A DNA stretch of 64,000 nt from Deltaproteobacteria bacterium. GTDB lineage: Bacteria; Desulfobacterota; DSM-4660; Desulfatiglandales; Desulfatiglandaceae. The translations under genes were made by a program, and so were the position numbers. The notes under the pieces were generated by a model that was given only the letters and a program-made list of their open reading frames with translations, did no database searches and was not told where the DNA came from. The DNA lies in the NCBI GenBank assembly GCA_019307945.1, contig JAFDIS010000004.1:20157-84156 (forward strand), read 5' to 3'. Shown one piece after another: positions 42,675 to 52,983 of this stretch (its first letter is position 1; the number at the start of each line of letters is the position of its first letter).

Positions 42675-44237
42675 TCATTTGGCGTACTCCACCGCCCTGG
42701 TCTCACGAATTACCGTCACCCGGATCTGACCCGGATAGGTCAGTTCCTTCTCGATCTTCCTGGCGATGTCCTTGCACAGCACGTAGGCCTGATCGTCGTT
42801 CACGGTCTTGCCCTCCACCATTATGCGGATTTCACGGCCCGCCTGGATGGCGTAAGACTTGTTCACGCCCTTGTAGGACATGGCGATTTTCTCAAGGCCT
42901 TCCAGTCGCTTGACGTAGGACTCCAGCATCTCCTGCCGTGCGCCGGGCCTGGCACCCGAAAGGGTATCGGCCGCCTGGACCAATACCGCCAGAACGGACT
43001 CGGGTTGCACCTCCTCGTGATGGGCGGCGATAGCGTGCACTACCTCATTGGACTCACCATACTTCTTGGCCAGGTCGGCACCGATGAGGGCATGGGGTCC
43101 CTCCACTTCGTGGTCCACCGCCTTTCCGATATCGTGCAGGAGCCCGGCCCTTTTGGCCTGCTTGACATTCAGGCCCAATTCCGAGGCCATCACACCGCAC
43201 AGGAAGGCCACTTCCTTGGAATGCTGCAGGACATTCTGCGCATAGCTGGAGCGGTACTTGAGACGACCGATCAACTTCACCAGCTCGCTGTGGATGCCGT
43301 GGACCCCCACGTCGAAGGTTGCCTGCTCACCCGCTTCCCGAATGCTCACCTCGATTTCCTTGTCCACTTTGGCCACGATCTCTTCGATGCGGGCCGGATG
43401 GATGCGCCCGTCATCGATCAACCGTTCCAGGGAAATCTTGGCCACCTCCCGCCTGACCGGGTTGAAGCCGGAAAGGATAACCGCCTCGGGGGTATCGTCG
43501 ATAATCAAATCAATTCCCGTGGCGGCCTCGATGGCCCGGATGTTCCTTCCCTCGCGGCCGATGATCCGTCCCTTCATTTCTTCATTTGGGAGGCTCACCA
43601 CGGAAACGGTCCTCTCGGCAACGTACTCACCCGCGTAGCGTTTGACCGCCAGGGCAAGGACTTCCTGGGCCTTACGATCCGCCTGCTCGCGCGCTTCACT
43701 CTCGATCTTGCGGATCATCTTGGCCGCTTCGTGTTTGGCCTCCTCTTCCATGGCCCGAATCAGATTCTGCTTGGCCTCCTCGCTGGAAATGCCGGCGATC
43801 CTCTCCAACCGCTTCCGCTGCTCCTCCAGCAACCGGTCATACTCGGCTTCCTTGACCCGAAAAGAACGCTCGGTCCGTTCGATCCCTTTCTCGCGCTCCG
43901 TGAGTCGTCCTTCCCGTCTTTCCAGTTGCTCGATTTTCCGATCCAGGTTTTCTTCCTTGTGCAGGAGGCGGCGTTCCTGGATATGTAGTTGCTCTCTCTT
44001 GTCTTTGGTCTCCTTCTCGAACTCCACCTTCATCTGGTAGAGGGTGTCCTTGGCCTGTAATGCGGCTTCTTTCTTTATGGTACGCGCTTCCTTCTGGGCG
44101 TCCGCCAGGATCTTCTTGGAGTATTTTTCAATGGATTCCAAGCGGCTTTCCACCGCTTTCTTCCGTACCAGATACCCCGCGGCCACACCAAGGACGAGCC
44201 CGAGAATCATGGCCCCTACGGTCGGGATAGATATCAT
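42675..44237 (-). CDS. rny: ribonuclease Y
   Basis: 520-residue membrane-anchored endoribonuclease starting general mRNA decay. One N-terminal membrane segment ([18 protein letters not shown]), a long coiled coil (about residues 30-200), a KH domain with [19 protein letters not shown] near 220, and an HD domain with [13 protein letters not shown] and the metal-binding [10 protein letters not shown] near 362. Length matches the usual ~520. Its ATG lies directly after AAGGAG, with a second AGGAG about 16 bases upstream. Confidence 0.96.
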   Translation of the reverse strand: MISIPTVGAMILGLVLGVAAGYLVRKKAVESRLESIEKYSKKILADAQKEARTIKKEAALQAKDTLYQMKVEFEKETKDKREQLHIQERRLLHKEENLDRKIEQLERREGRLTEREKGIERTERSFRVKEAEYDRLLEEQRKRLERIAGISSEEAKQNLIRAMEEEAKHEAAKMIRKIESEAREQADRKAQEVLALAVKRYAGEYVAERTVSVVSLPNEEMKGRIIGREGRNIRAIEAATGIDLIIDDTPEAVILSGFNPVRREVAKISLERLIDDGRIHPARIEEIVAKVDKEIEVSIREAGEQATFDVGVHGIHSELVKLIGRLKYRSSYAQNVLQHSKEVAFLCGVMASELGLNVKQAKRAGLLHDIGKAVDHEVEGPHALIGADLAKKYGESNEVVHAIAAHHEEVQPESVLAVLVQAADTLSGARPGARQEMLESYVKRLEGLEKIAMSYKGVNKSYAIQAGREIRIMVEGKTVNDDQAYVLCKDIARKIEKELTYPGQIRVTVIRETRAVEYAK

Positions 44238-44702
44238 CTCCTTGACACGCTCCTAATTGGTTTTCCTGGGTCCTGGAGGCCGGAGCCCGGGCGGCCGACC
44301 GGCCCTTGCGGGGACGGCAATCAGGATTGATCGTTTCGTCTGCGGGGACCGAAAGGGGGGCCCGCCCGTTCAAATGGGCGGGGAGTGGTCAAGACGGCTT
44401 CTGCGGCTCACCTCCATAGGGAGGCCTTCAGCCTTTTTCCAACAAGATCACGGATTCTTCGGAGGTGCGTATGCCGATTAACTCGGCAAGAATACACACA
44501 AAATCTCTTCCACCCCGGGTAGAAGATCTCTTCAACCCCTGCGGCAATCCCGCCGTGCCCCTCCCGCCTCGCCGGTCCAGGATCCGTTCGAGGGGGAATG
44601 TGGGGCGATGCGCCTGCGCATCTTATGATAATCCATATTCGGCCCGGCGCCTGGACCGGGCGTTGACGCGTTTCGTTCCTTGGAGAAATCGTCCGATCCG
44701 GT
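44238..44702 (-). other. 465-bp structured intergenic region between zapA and rny (possible 6S RNA locus)
   Basis: On the minus strand it holds several hairpins: GATGCGC/GCGCATC (44593-44608), TGCCGA/TCGGCA (44472-44488), CCTCC/GGAGG (44411-44426) and CCCGCCC/GGGCGGG (44361-44382). CACCTCC at 44461-44467 could instead pair with GGAGGTG at 44410-44416, a competing fold. A GGGGTGG segment near 44511 can pair with a CCACTCCCC segment near 44380. The position after zapA is where many proteobacteria keep 6S RNA (ssrS). I could not confirm the 6S fold, and the open frames seen on the plus strand have no ribosome site. Confidence 0.35.
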
Positions 44703-44981
44703 TCACAGACTCTGCTCTATCTGCCGGACCAGGGCCGCCGCCCGGGCCTGAATATCCTTGGCCAGGGCCTCCTTTTCCTCCACGGCCTGAAAATATTCGC
44801 TGGCGATATTGAAGGCAGCCAAGATCGCCGCCTTTTTCTCCGGCAGCCCTTCGGAGCCCGCCCTGACCCGCCTCAGGCATTCGTCCACGAAGCGGGCGAT
44901 CTTTTGCACCCCTTCCTCGTCCCCGTCGCTTCGAACGAGGTACTCCTGCTCGAGGATCCTGACCCGGATCGGCTGTTCCAA
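44703..44981 (-). CDS. zapA: cell division protein ZapA
   Basis: 92-residue FtsZ-ring stabiliser. N-terminal beta-sheet part (IRVRILEQEYLVRSDGDEE, the ZapA signature) and the long C-terminal helix for dimerisation (about residues 50-90, ILAAFNIASEYFQAVEEKEAL). It crosslinks FtsZ filaments. It lies 13 bp after zapB on the same strand. Confidence 0.9.
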   Translation of the reverse strand: MEQPIRVRILEQEYLVRSDGDEEGVQKIARFVDECLRRVRAGSEGLPEKKAAILAAFNIASEYFQAVEEKEALAKDIQARAAALVRQIEQSL

Positions 44982-44994
44982 GATTTCACCAGAC

Positions 44995-45231
44995 TTAGAC
45001 GTCGATCTCTTCGATCTTGTCTAAAAGGGCCGCGATCCGCTGACGCGCTCGCTCATTGCCCGATCTCAACGTGTCCACCTGTGTAGTCAAATCGGTGATC
45101 CGCTCCTCCTGTGCAAGCACACGCTCGCTCAGGGCAGCCTTTTCACTCTTGAGGGCGCCGATTCGCTCGATCAAGGCCTCGATTTTCCGCTCCAGCAGTT
45201 CGAACTGGTCGATCTCATTCCCCGTTTCCAT
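44995..45231 (-). CDS. zapB: cell division protein ZapB-like coiled coil
   Basis: 78-residue all-coiled-coil protein (METGNEIDQFELLERKIE then heptads rich in leucine, glutamate and arginine to the end), the form of ZapB, which binds ZapA and promotes Z-ring assembly. The ATG at 45231 has AAGG with short spacing; an in-frame ATG at 45273 would add 14 residues. Order zapB-zapA is the usual deltaproteobacterial arrangement. Confidence 0.8.
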   Translation of the reverse strand: METGNEIDQFELLERKIEALIERIGALKSEKAALSERVLAQEERITDLTTQVDTLRSGNERARQRIAALLDKIEEIDV

Positions 45232-45263
45232 GGCTTTCACCTTCGCCCGCTTTTGGGGGTATC

Positions 45264-45272
45264 TTATCCACA
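45264..45272 (+). promoter_or_regulatory. perfect DnaA box (TTATCCACA)
   Basis: A single 9-mer consensus DnaA box, 33-41 bases upstream of the zapB ATG, in the short gap between zapB and the ATP synthase terminator. No further boxes cluster around it, so an origin is not indicated; regulation of zapB by DnaA is possible but unproven. Confidence 0.35.
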
Positions 45273-45290
45273 ACGACCGGGAAGGTCAAT

Positions 45291-45319
45291 AAAAAAGGCA
45301 GGCCCCAAGGACCTGCCCT
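45291..45319 (-). terminator. rho-independent terminator of the ATP synthase operon
   Basis: Minus strand: GGCAGGTCC pairs with GGGCCTGCC (one G-T pair) around a TTG loop, followed by six T residues. It begins about 30 bases past the atpC stop, in the correct orientation for the operon. Confidence 0.85.
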
Positions 45320-45347
45320 ATCTCAGAAACTTTTGAAATTTAAAGAG

Positions 45348-45758
45348 TTATTTCGACTTCTCCGCCACCTTAATCCGGGCGATGGCCCTTTTCAAGGCCG
45401 CTTCGGCCCGCTGAAAATCCACGTCTTCGCCCCCTCTTTCACGGGCCAGTCTTTCCCGGGCCCGTTCCATGGCCCGCCGTGCCCGTTCCAGATCGATCTG
45501 TGTGGCCTCCTCTGCGGCGTCCACCAGGACGGAAACCCTGTTGTTCGAAACCTCCGCAAAACCGGTGGTAACGGCAAAGGACCTGGCCTCGGAGCCCGCC
45601 GTAAAGCGCAACTCGCCGGGGACGATTCCCGTCAGGAAGGCGGCATGACCTTCGAGGACGCCGAACTCACCCACCGATCCCGGCGCCACCACCATATCCA
45701 CCGCCTGGCTCACCAACACCTTTTCAGGTGTGACTACTTCCAGTTGCAGATTCGCCAT
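45348..45758 (-). CDS. atpC: F1Fo ATP synthase epsilon subunit
   Basis: 136-residue central-stalk subunit. N-terminal beta sandwich (LQLEVVTPEKVLVSQAVDMVVAPGSVGEFGVLEGHAAFLTGI) and C-terminal two-helix region (EATQIDLERARRAMERAR), which in other bacteria inhibits ATP hydrolysis. Last gene of the ATP synthase operon, 17 bp after atpD and just before the terminator. Confidence 0.95.
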   Translation of the reverse strand: MANLQLEVVTPEKVLVSQAVDMVVAPGSVGEFGVLEGHAAFLTGIVPGELRFTAGSEARSFAVTTGFAEVSNNRVSVLVDAAEEATQIDLERARRAMERARERLARERGGEDVDFQRAEAALKRAIARIKVAEKSK

Positions 45759-45775
45759 GAATCAGTCGCCTCCCT

Positions 45776-47209
<1,434 letters not shown>

Positions 47210-47223
47210 TTAATTTATAACCT

Positions 47224-48105
47224 TTACGCCGATTTCAAAGCCTCCGCGCCGCCCACGATGTCCATCAATTCCGCGGTGATGGCAGCCTGACGCGCCTTGT
47301 TGTATGACAGTGTAAGGCTATCGATCAGTTCGGAGCAATTCTTCGAGGCATTGTCCATCGCCGACATTCGAGCGGCGTGTTCACTGGTCTCGTTCTGCAG
47401 AAAAGCATTGAAGATCTGTACGCTGATATGCTTCGGCAGCAACTCGATCAAGAGTTCCTCCGCGCTAGGCTCACAGAGGTAGTCCGCCGCGTCGGTCGCG
47501 CTGTCCCCTTCGGCCGCTTCCGGCGGCTCAATGGGGATCAGTTTGACCAGCGTTGGTTGCTGCTTGGCCACGCTGAGGAATCGGGTGTAGATCATGTACA
47601 CCTCGTCCACCTCATCCCTCAAATAGCGCTCTATGAAGCCCCGACTCATCTGGTTCACGAACGAAATGTCGACCTTTCCGTAAATGTTCGTATGAACCTC
47701 GGTGATGGGATAACGAGTCTTCTTGAAGTAATCATTGCCCTTCTTGCCAACCAGCGTAAGGCTGCAGCTCACTCCCTCGGAGTCCCGCTCCTGGAGCCAT
47801 TTTTCCGCCATGTTGATGGTGTGCGAGTTGAAGCTCCCGCACAGGCCCCTGTCTGCGGAAAAGTGGAGCAATTCCACCCGGGAGACCGTCTCTTTCTTTA
47901 CCAGCAACGGATGTATGTCCGGTTCGATTCGCGACGCCAGGTTTCCGAGGACCTCGGCGAACTTCGCGGCATAGGGTTCGAAGCTCTCCATTTTGCCCTG
48001 CGTGCTGCGAAGCTTGGCGGCAGCCACCATGTTCATGGCCTTGGTGATCTGCTTGGTCTTCTTGACGGCGCCGATCTTTCGCAGGATATCTCTCAGTGTA
48101 GCCAT
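47224..48105 (-). CDS. atpG: F1Fo ATP synthase gamma subunit
   Basis: 293-residue rotary shaft. N-terminal MATLRDILRKIGAVKKTKQITKAMNMVAAAKL and C-terminal AMDNASKNCSELIDSLTLSYNKARQAAITAELMDIVGGAEAL are the classic coiled-coil ends. The ATG at 48105 gives the family's usual MATLRDI start; the open frame begins 26 codons further upstream without support. Confidence 0.96.
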   Translation of the reverse strand: MATLRDILRKIGAVKKTKQITKAMNMVAAAKLRSTQGKMESFEPYAAKFAEVLGNLASRIEPDIHPLLVKKETVSRVELLHFSADRGLCGSFNSHTINMAEKWLQERDSEGVSCSLTLVGKKGNDYFKKTRYPITEVHTNIYGKVDISFVNQMSRGFIERYLRDEVDEVYMIYTRFLSVAKQQPTLVKLIPIEPPEAAEGDSATDAADYLCEPSAEELLIELLPKHISVQIFNAFLQNETSEHAARMSAMDNASKNCSELIDSLTLSYNKARQAAITAELMDIVGGAEALKSA

Positions 48106-48148
48106 GGATTCATCTCTTTTCAGGGAATATTCGAAGCCCGGGCGCCCC

Positions 48149-49660
48149 TCAGGCGGGCTGATAGACTCCCTTGAATTCATCAAGGGCCGCCTTCATCTTG
48201 CCCTCCAGCTCATCGCTGATGTCGTTTTTCTCCTTGAGTTCAGCCAGCAGCTCCGGGTGCTTGCCTTCAATGAACTCCAGCAGCTGCGACTCGTAGGTGC
48301 TGATCTGCTCCACGGGGACCTCGTCTAGGTAGCCCTGGGTCGCGGCGAAAAGGATCGAGACCTGCTTTTCGGCCGTCATGGGAACGTACTGGGGCTGCTT
48401 GAGGACCTCCACGAGTCTCCGCCCCCGTTCCAACTGGCGCTGGGTGGCCTTGTCCAGATCGCTTCCGAACTGGGCGAAGGCCTCCAATTCCCGGAACTGG
48501 GCCATGTCCAGCCGCAAGGTCCCGGCTACCTTCCGCATGGCCTTGGTCTGGGCCGAGCCGCCCACGCGGGAAACGGAAAGGCCCACGTTGATGGCCGGTC
48601 TGACGCCGGCGAAAAAGAGACCCGGCTCCAGATAGACCTGGCCGTCGGTGATGGAGATCACGTTTGTGGGGATATAGGCCGACACGTCGCCCGCCTGGGT
48701 CTCGATGATGGGCAGCGCCGTGAGGGAACCCGCTCCCAGTTCATCGTTCAATTTGGCGGCGCGTTCCAGGAGCCTGGAGTGGTTGTAAAAGATGTCCCCC
48801 GGGAACGCCTCGCGTCCGGGGGGCCGCCGCAGGAGCAGGGAGACCTGGCGATAGGCCGCGGCCTGTTTGGAAAGGTCGTCGTAAATGATCAGGGCGTGCT
48901 TGCCGTTGTCGCGATAGTATTCCCCGACGGCGCACCCGGCGTAAGGGGCGATGAACTGCTGGGTGGCCGGATCGCTGGCGCACGCGGAAACCACGGTGGT
49001 GTATTCCATGGCACCGTGCCGTTCAAGGATGTCCACCACTTGTGCAACCGTGGATTTCTTCTGGCCCACCGCCACGTAAATGCAATAGACGTCCGTTTCC
49101 TTCTGGTTGATGATGGCGTCCACACAGATGGCGGTCTTTCCGATCTGGCGGTCGCCGATTATCAGCTCCCGCTGTCCCCGGCCGATGGGAGTCATGGCGT
49201 CGATGGCCTTGATCCCCGTATACATGGGCTCCTTGACGGGTTGGCGCGCGATCACGCCGGGGGCCACCATCTCGATGCGGCGGAATTCATCGCTCTCGAT
49301 GGGCCCCTTGCCGTCCAGGGGCTGACCCACCGCGTCGATAACCCGGCCCAGAACGCCCTCGCCCACGGGAACTTCGGCGATCCTCCCGGTGCGCTTGACA
49401 GTGTCGCCTTCCTTGATCGTCGAGACATCTCCCATGATGGCGACACCGACGTTGTCCTCTTCCAGATTAAGGCAAAGACCGTAGATGCCGCCTGGGAACT
49501 CCAGCATCTCCATGGCCATGGCCTTTTCTACGCCGTAGACACGAGCGATACCGTCACCCACCGAGAGCACGGTCCCGGTCTCGCTCATCTCCACCTTTTT
49601 TTCGTAATCCTTAATCTGGTCCCTGATGACCTGGCTTATTTCCTCTGCTCTGATCTCCAT
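48149..49660 (-). CDS. atpA: F1Fo ATP synthase alpha subunit
   Basis: 503-residue non-catalytic nucleotide-binding subunit. Walker [16 protein letters not shown] near residue 169, the [23 protein letters not shown] signature near 282 and the [12 protein letters not shown] block near 370. The ATG shares one base with the atpH stop. Length normal. Confidence 0.98.
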   Translation of the reverse strand: MEIRAEEISQVIRDQIKDYEKKVEMSETGTVLSVGDGIARVYGVEKAMAMEMLEFPGGIYGLCLNLEEDNVGVAIMGDVSTIKEGDTVKRTGRIAEVPVGEGVLGRVIDAVGQPLDGKGPIESDEFRRIEMVAPGVIARQPVKEPMYTGIKAIDAMTPIGRGQRELIIGDRQIGKTAICVDAIINQKETDVYCIYVAVGQKKSTVAQVVDILERHGAMEYTTVVSACASDPATQQFIAPYAGCAVGEYYRDNGKHALIIYDDLSKQAAAYRQVSLLLRRPPGREAFPGDIFYNHSRLLERAAKLNDELGAGSLTALPIIETQAGDVSAYIPTNVISITDGQVYLEPGLFFAGVRPAINVGLSVSRVGGSAQTKAMRKVAGTLRLDMAQFRELEAFAQFGSDLDKATQRQLERGRRLVEVLKQPQYVPMTAEKQVSILFAATQGYLDEVPVEQISTYESQLLEFIEGKHPELLAELKEKNDISDELEGKMKAALDEFKGVYQPA

Positions 49661-50211
49661 TACGTATACTCACCCCTCTTTAATGATTCTTTTAGACCTT
49701 CAAGTTGGGCCCTCACGCTCCCGTCCAAAACCAAATCACCAATCTTTACGATAATCCCCCCGATGAGGGAGGCGTCTTCCCGGATCTGCACTTTGACGTC
49801 CTGGGAGGTAAGCCCCGTCAAGGCCTGTTTGACTCGGCCCAGGGTGTCCTCCTTGATGGGTCGCGCGGTGATGATTTCCGCCCTGGCGATGTTGGCTATT
49901 TCGTCCGTGAGTTTCTCATAGTAGTCCGCAATTTCGGCAATCGCCCCGATACGATTTTTCTCGAGCAGGAGGCGGAGGAAATTTTTCACCACCGGGGCGA
50001 AACCGCTCTTTTCCAGGGCCCAGTCGAGGACCCCCCCGCGTTCTTCACCGGAGTAAATCCTGCTGGAAATGACCCGGTAGAATTCGGGGCTGGATGTGCA
50101 AAAATCCGCAAATTCCCTTAGATTCTTGCCGTATTCCTCATAATTGCCGTCTTCCCGCCCGATGCTGAGCAGGGCTTTCGCATATCGCTTGGAAATCTTT
50201 GACCCGATCAA
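49660..50211 (-). CDS. atpH: F1Fo ATP synthase delta subunit
   Basis: 183-residue peripheral-stalk subunit. N-terminal [19 protein letters not shown] helical domain and the C-terminal signature [36 protein letters not shown]. Overlaps atpF by four bases upstream and atpA by one downstream. Confidence 0.95.
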   Translation of the reverse strand: MIGSKISKRYAKALLSIGREDGNYEEYGKNLREFADFCTSSPEFYRVISSRIYSGEERGGVLDWALEKSGFAPVVKNFLRLLLEKNRIGAIAEIADYYEKLTDEIANIARAEIITARPIKEDTLGRVKQALTGLTSQDVKVQIREDASLIGGIIVKIGDLVLDGSVRAQLEGLKESLKRGEYT

Positions 50212-50810
50212 TGTAACTTCTCCACTCTTTCGATGAAGTCCTTGATGAGATTGTCCTGGTCGTTGTCGTCGAGCTTGGCGGAGATGATCTCCCTAGCCCT
50301 CTCCGCTGCGGCCTCCACCACTTGCCGCTTCAGTCTGGCGCCGGCCTCCAGTATCTCTCTCTCGATGGTCCGATCCGCCTGGGCCAGGATCTGCCGGGCC
50401 CTCTCCTTTGCCTCGGCAATGATCTTTTCCTTCTCCGCAAGACCCTCCGCCTTGTATTGTTCCAGTATCTGGGCCCGCTGGACCTCGAACTCCTTGAATT
50501 TCTGTTCCAGTTCCTTATAACGGCGCTCGGCGGCTTCCTTCCGCCTCTTGAGATCCTCCATCTCCTGCCGGATCTCCTCCCGCCGCTTTGCCAGGAAACC
50601 GAAAGCGTTGGTCTTTTTCAAGACCACCACGAGGATGATCACCAGGAAGGCGAAATTGATGAAGCGGTAGATCAGGTCAACGGTCCTGGCGTCGTCGTGC
50701 CCCCCTCCGTGGCCCCCGGCAATTGCCAGACCGTATGTCGCAAGCACACAAAACAGTGCGCAGCCCAACAGGAGGGCCCGTTTCTTCGTCGTGCGGCCCA
50801 GGTGGATCAT
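50208..50810 (-). CDS. atpF: F1Fo ATP synthase b subunit
   Basis: 200-residue stator subunit with a long helical stalk (about residues 65-195). Unlike standard b subunits it has two hydrophobic stretches at the N-terminus: a signal-like LLLGCALFCVLATYGLAIAGG and, after a histidine/glycine-rich GGHGGGHDDA segment, the membrane anchor FINFAFLVIILVVVLKK. This signal-preceded form is typical of deltaproteobacterial b subunits. ATGA overlaps on both sides with the b' and delta genes. Confidence 0.93.
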   Translation of the reverse strand: MIHLGRTTKKRALLLGCALFCVLATYGLAIAGGHGGGHDDARTVDLIYRFINFAFLVIILVVVLKKTNAFGFLAKRREEIRQEMEDLKRRKEAAERRYKELEQKFKEFEVQRAQILEQYKAEGLAEKEKIIAEAKERARQILAQADRTIEREILEAGARLKRQVVEAAAERAREIISAKLDDNDQDNLIKDFIERVEKLH

Positions 50811-51235
50811 GAGATGCTCCTCCCCAATATTTTCTCGGCCAATTCCTCGGAAAAGGCCGCTATCTGAGACTCGAGCGCCTTGCGTACTTCAGCCACCTTA
50901 CCGTCCGTCTCGGTCCTGGCCTCTGCGATCTTCCGGGCCGCAGAATCGCCCGCCTCCCGGAGAATGGTGGTCTGTTCATCCATGCCTTCGGCCTTGAAGG
51001 CGTCCTTTTCCTTGTGCCCCGCCCTTCGGGCCTCGGCCATGCCCTCTTCGATGTCTTTCTCTCTCTCGCCCGCCTTTCCCAGCAGGTCTTCCGCCGCGCT
51101 CTTGAGCCCTTCCATCTCTTCCCGCCTGCGGTTGAGGACGCCGCGTATGGGGCGATAGAGGATGAGATTGAGAACGAAAAGGAGCAGCAAAAAGTTGACG
51201 ATTTGTACGATGATCGTAGAGTTGATCTCCAGCAT
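50807..51235 (-). CDS. atpF': F1Fo ATP synthase b' subunit
   Basis: 142-residue second stator subunit forming a b/b' heterodimer. One N-terminal membrane segment (IIVQIVNFLLLLFVLNLILYRPI) and a helical stalk to the end. First gene of the operon, with a strong promoter at 51308-51336. Subunits a and c (atpB, atpE) are not in the window and must lie elsewhere. Confidence 0.93.
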   Translation of the reverse strand: MLEINSTIIVQIVNFLLLLFVLNLILYRPIRGVLNRRREEMEGLKSAAEDLLGKAGEREKDIEEGMAEARRAGHKEKDAFKAEGMDEQTTILREAGDSAARKIAEARTETDGKVAEVRKALESQIAAFSEELAEKILGRSIS

Positions 51236-51307
51236 GGTGAATCGATCCTCTTCTTGCCTATTGGAAATTATTAGACTTTTTCGTAAGCTTACGCCGAAGG
51301 GTAACGC

Positions 51308-51336
51308 TTTTTACATTAAAAAAAAATCGTTGTCAA
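51308..51336 (-). promoter_or_regulatory. promoter of the ATP synthase operon
   Basis: Minus strand TTGACA, a 17-base spacer with a run of nine T residues, then TAAAAA. Transcription would start near 51301, 66 bases before the b' start at 51235. The -35 box is a perfect match. It sits next to the bactofilin stop at 51358. Confidence 0.7.
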
Positions 51337-51357
51337 AGACTTTTTCCGCACGCCCGC

Positions 51358-51729
51358 TCATGTGAGCACGGCGACCTTTTTGTCCCCTTCCGCGCCCACT
51401 TTTCTCATCTGGCAGTTGCCCTCGAATATCACCCCTTCGTCGATAACCACCACGGGGGCCTGGATATTGCCGAAGACTTTTCCCGGCGCGTGGACTTCGA
51501 TCCGCTTCTCCGCCACGACGTTCCCGCGGATCTCGCCGCTCACAACGATGTGAGAAACGTGGATGTCGGACTCGATGAGCGCCTCCTCTCCGACGATGAG
51601 TGTCCCTTCCGTGAAAATCTCCCCCCGGAAACGGCCGTCGATCCGTACCGCACCCGTAAAGGAAAGTTTCCCCTCGAACTCCGTGTCTTTGCCGAGAAAC
51701 GCGTTGATCGGCTCTCTCTGCTTTTTCAT
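51358..51729 (-). CDS. bactofilin (polymer-forming cytoskeletal protein)
   Basis: About 123 residues with a right-handed beta-helix bactofilin domain: INAFLGKDTEFEGKLSF start, GAVRIDGRFRGEIFTEGTLIVGEEA, then EIRGNVVAEKRIEVHAPGKVFGNIQA and a final VIFEGNCQM turn. Bactofilins self-assemble at the membrane and help set cell shape and stalk or pole structure. The ATG at 51729 has GGGG upstream; an in-frame ATG at 51762 adds 11 residues. It lies between rodA and the ATP synthase operon. Confidence 0.9.
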   Translation of the reverse strand: MKKQREPINAFLGKDTEFEGKLSFTGAVRIDGRFRGEIFTEGTLIVGEEALIESDIHVSHIVVSGEIRGNVVAEKRIEVHAPGKVFGNIQAPVVVIDEGVIFEGNCQMRKVGAEGDKKVAVLT

Positions 51730-51878
51730 GGTGCTACCCCGGGTTTTCAGCGATGGCTCCATAACACATCACTTTGGCTTTTTCAAGAAAAATCTCACAA
51801 GAAATTCAGTTAGTGATTATCGGACATATTATTACCCCATTTAGCATATCATGGCCCACTGGCTGCTCCCTGCCCCGA

Positions 51879-52982
51879 TCATTGAAACATGAAACGCCGC
51901 ATGCTGATGTTCATCAGAAGCCCCATGGCCGCCATGGTGGTGACCAAAGAGGAGCCCCCATAGCTGAGCAGCACCAGAGGAATGCCCACCACGGGCAGGA
52001 GCCCGGTGACCATGCCCACATTGATCACCACCTGCCAGAAGAGCAGGGCGGAAATGCCCACAGCCAGCACCGCGCCGAACCGTTCCTTGGAATTCCGGGC
52101 GATGTTCAGCCCCCACAGGACCAGCAGCAGGTAGAGAATGAGGAGGAGTACGGCGCCGGCAAAGCCCCATTCTTCGGCCAGTACCGAGAATGCAAAATCC
52201 GTGTGCTGTTCCGGTAAGAAATGAAGTCTTGTCTGTGTCCCTTTCAAGAAGCCCTTTCCCCAGAATAGGCCGGAGCCTATGGCTATCTTGGACTGGATCA
52301 CATGATATCCCGCACCCAGCGGATCCATTTCCGGCCTCAGGAAGCTCAGGATCCGCTTCTGCTGGTAGTCCTTGAGCCCGAACCACACCAACGGCGAGAC
52401 TGCCAGGGCCGCGCCCATGAGAATCAGCAGCGAACGGAGCCTCACCCTGAAGAATAAAATAATGGAAAAGGAGACTATCACCAGCAGGAGGCCGGTTCCC
52501 AGGTCGGGCTCCTTCATGATCAGGAGGCTCGGCACTGCCGTCAGAAGCAGGGGTCGCCAGAGATCCCGCAGCCGGTATCCCCGGATATCGCTCTTGTCCC
52601 TGAAGAATTTTGCCAGGGTGATCACAAGGACGATCTTGGCCAGTTCGGACGGCTGGAAGGAAACGGGCCCCAGGGGCAGCCACCTTTGGGATCCCGAAGA
52701 AACCTTCCCCACCACAAGGACCGCCAGGAGCAACGCCACGCTGGCGAGGAACCCGGCGTAGGCCACCCGTTCGAGGGAGAAGTAATTGAATGTGGTCATC
52801 AGGAAAAAGACGCCGAACCCGATGAGGTACCAGTACACTTGCTTGACGACGATCTGGGATCCGCCCGCCTCGCGAACCGCATAGGTGGCGCTGTAAAGGT
52901 TGAGGATGCTCACGCCCGCCACCAGCAGGAGGAGCAACAGCAAAACCCAGTCGAAATTCTGGATCAGTCGTCGGTCGAACAT
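51879..52982 (-). CDS. rodA: rod shape-determining peptidoglycan polymerase RodA
   Basis: 367-residue SEDS glycosyltransferase making peptidoglycan during elongation together with PBP2. About ten membrane segments; signatures WLPLGPVSFQPSELAKIVLVITLAKFF near residue 80, the KEPDLGTGLLLVIV block near 128 and QHTDFAFSVLAEEWGF near 261. ATG at 52982 begins one base after the mrdA stop, with GGAGGG upstream; a longer frame start at 53027 lies inside mrdA. Confidence 0.95.
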   Translation of the reverse strand: MFDRRLIQNFDWVLLLLLLLVAGVSILNLYSATYAVREAGGSQIVVKQVYWYLIGFGVFFLMTTFNYFSLERVAYAGFLASVALLLAVLVVGKVSSGSQRWLPLGPVSFQPSELAKIVLVITLAKFFRDKSDIRGYRLRDLWRPLLLTAVPSLLIMKEPDLGTGLLLVIVSFSIILFFRVRLRSLLILMGAALAVSPLVWFGLKDYQQKRILSFLRPEMDPLGAGYHVIQSKIAIGSGLFWGKGFLKGTQTRLHFLPEQHTDFAFSVLAEEWGFAGAVLLLILYLLLVLWGLNIARNSKERFGAVLAVGISALLFWQVVINVGMVTGLLPVVGIPLVLLSYGGSSLVTTMAAMGLLMNISMRRFMFQ

Positions 52983-52983
52983 A

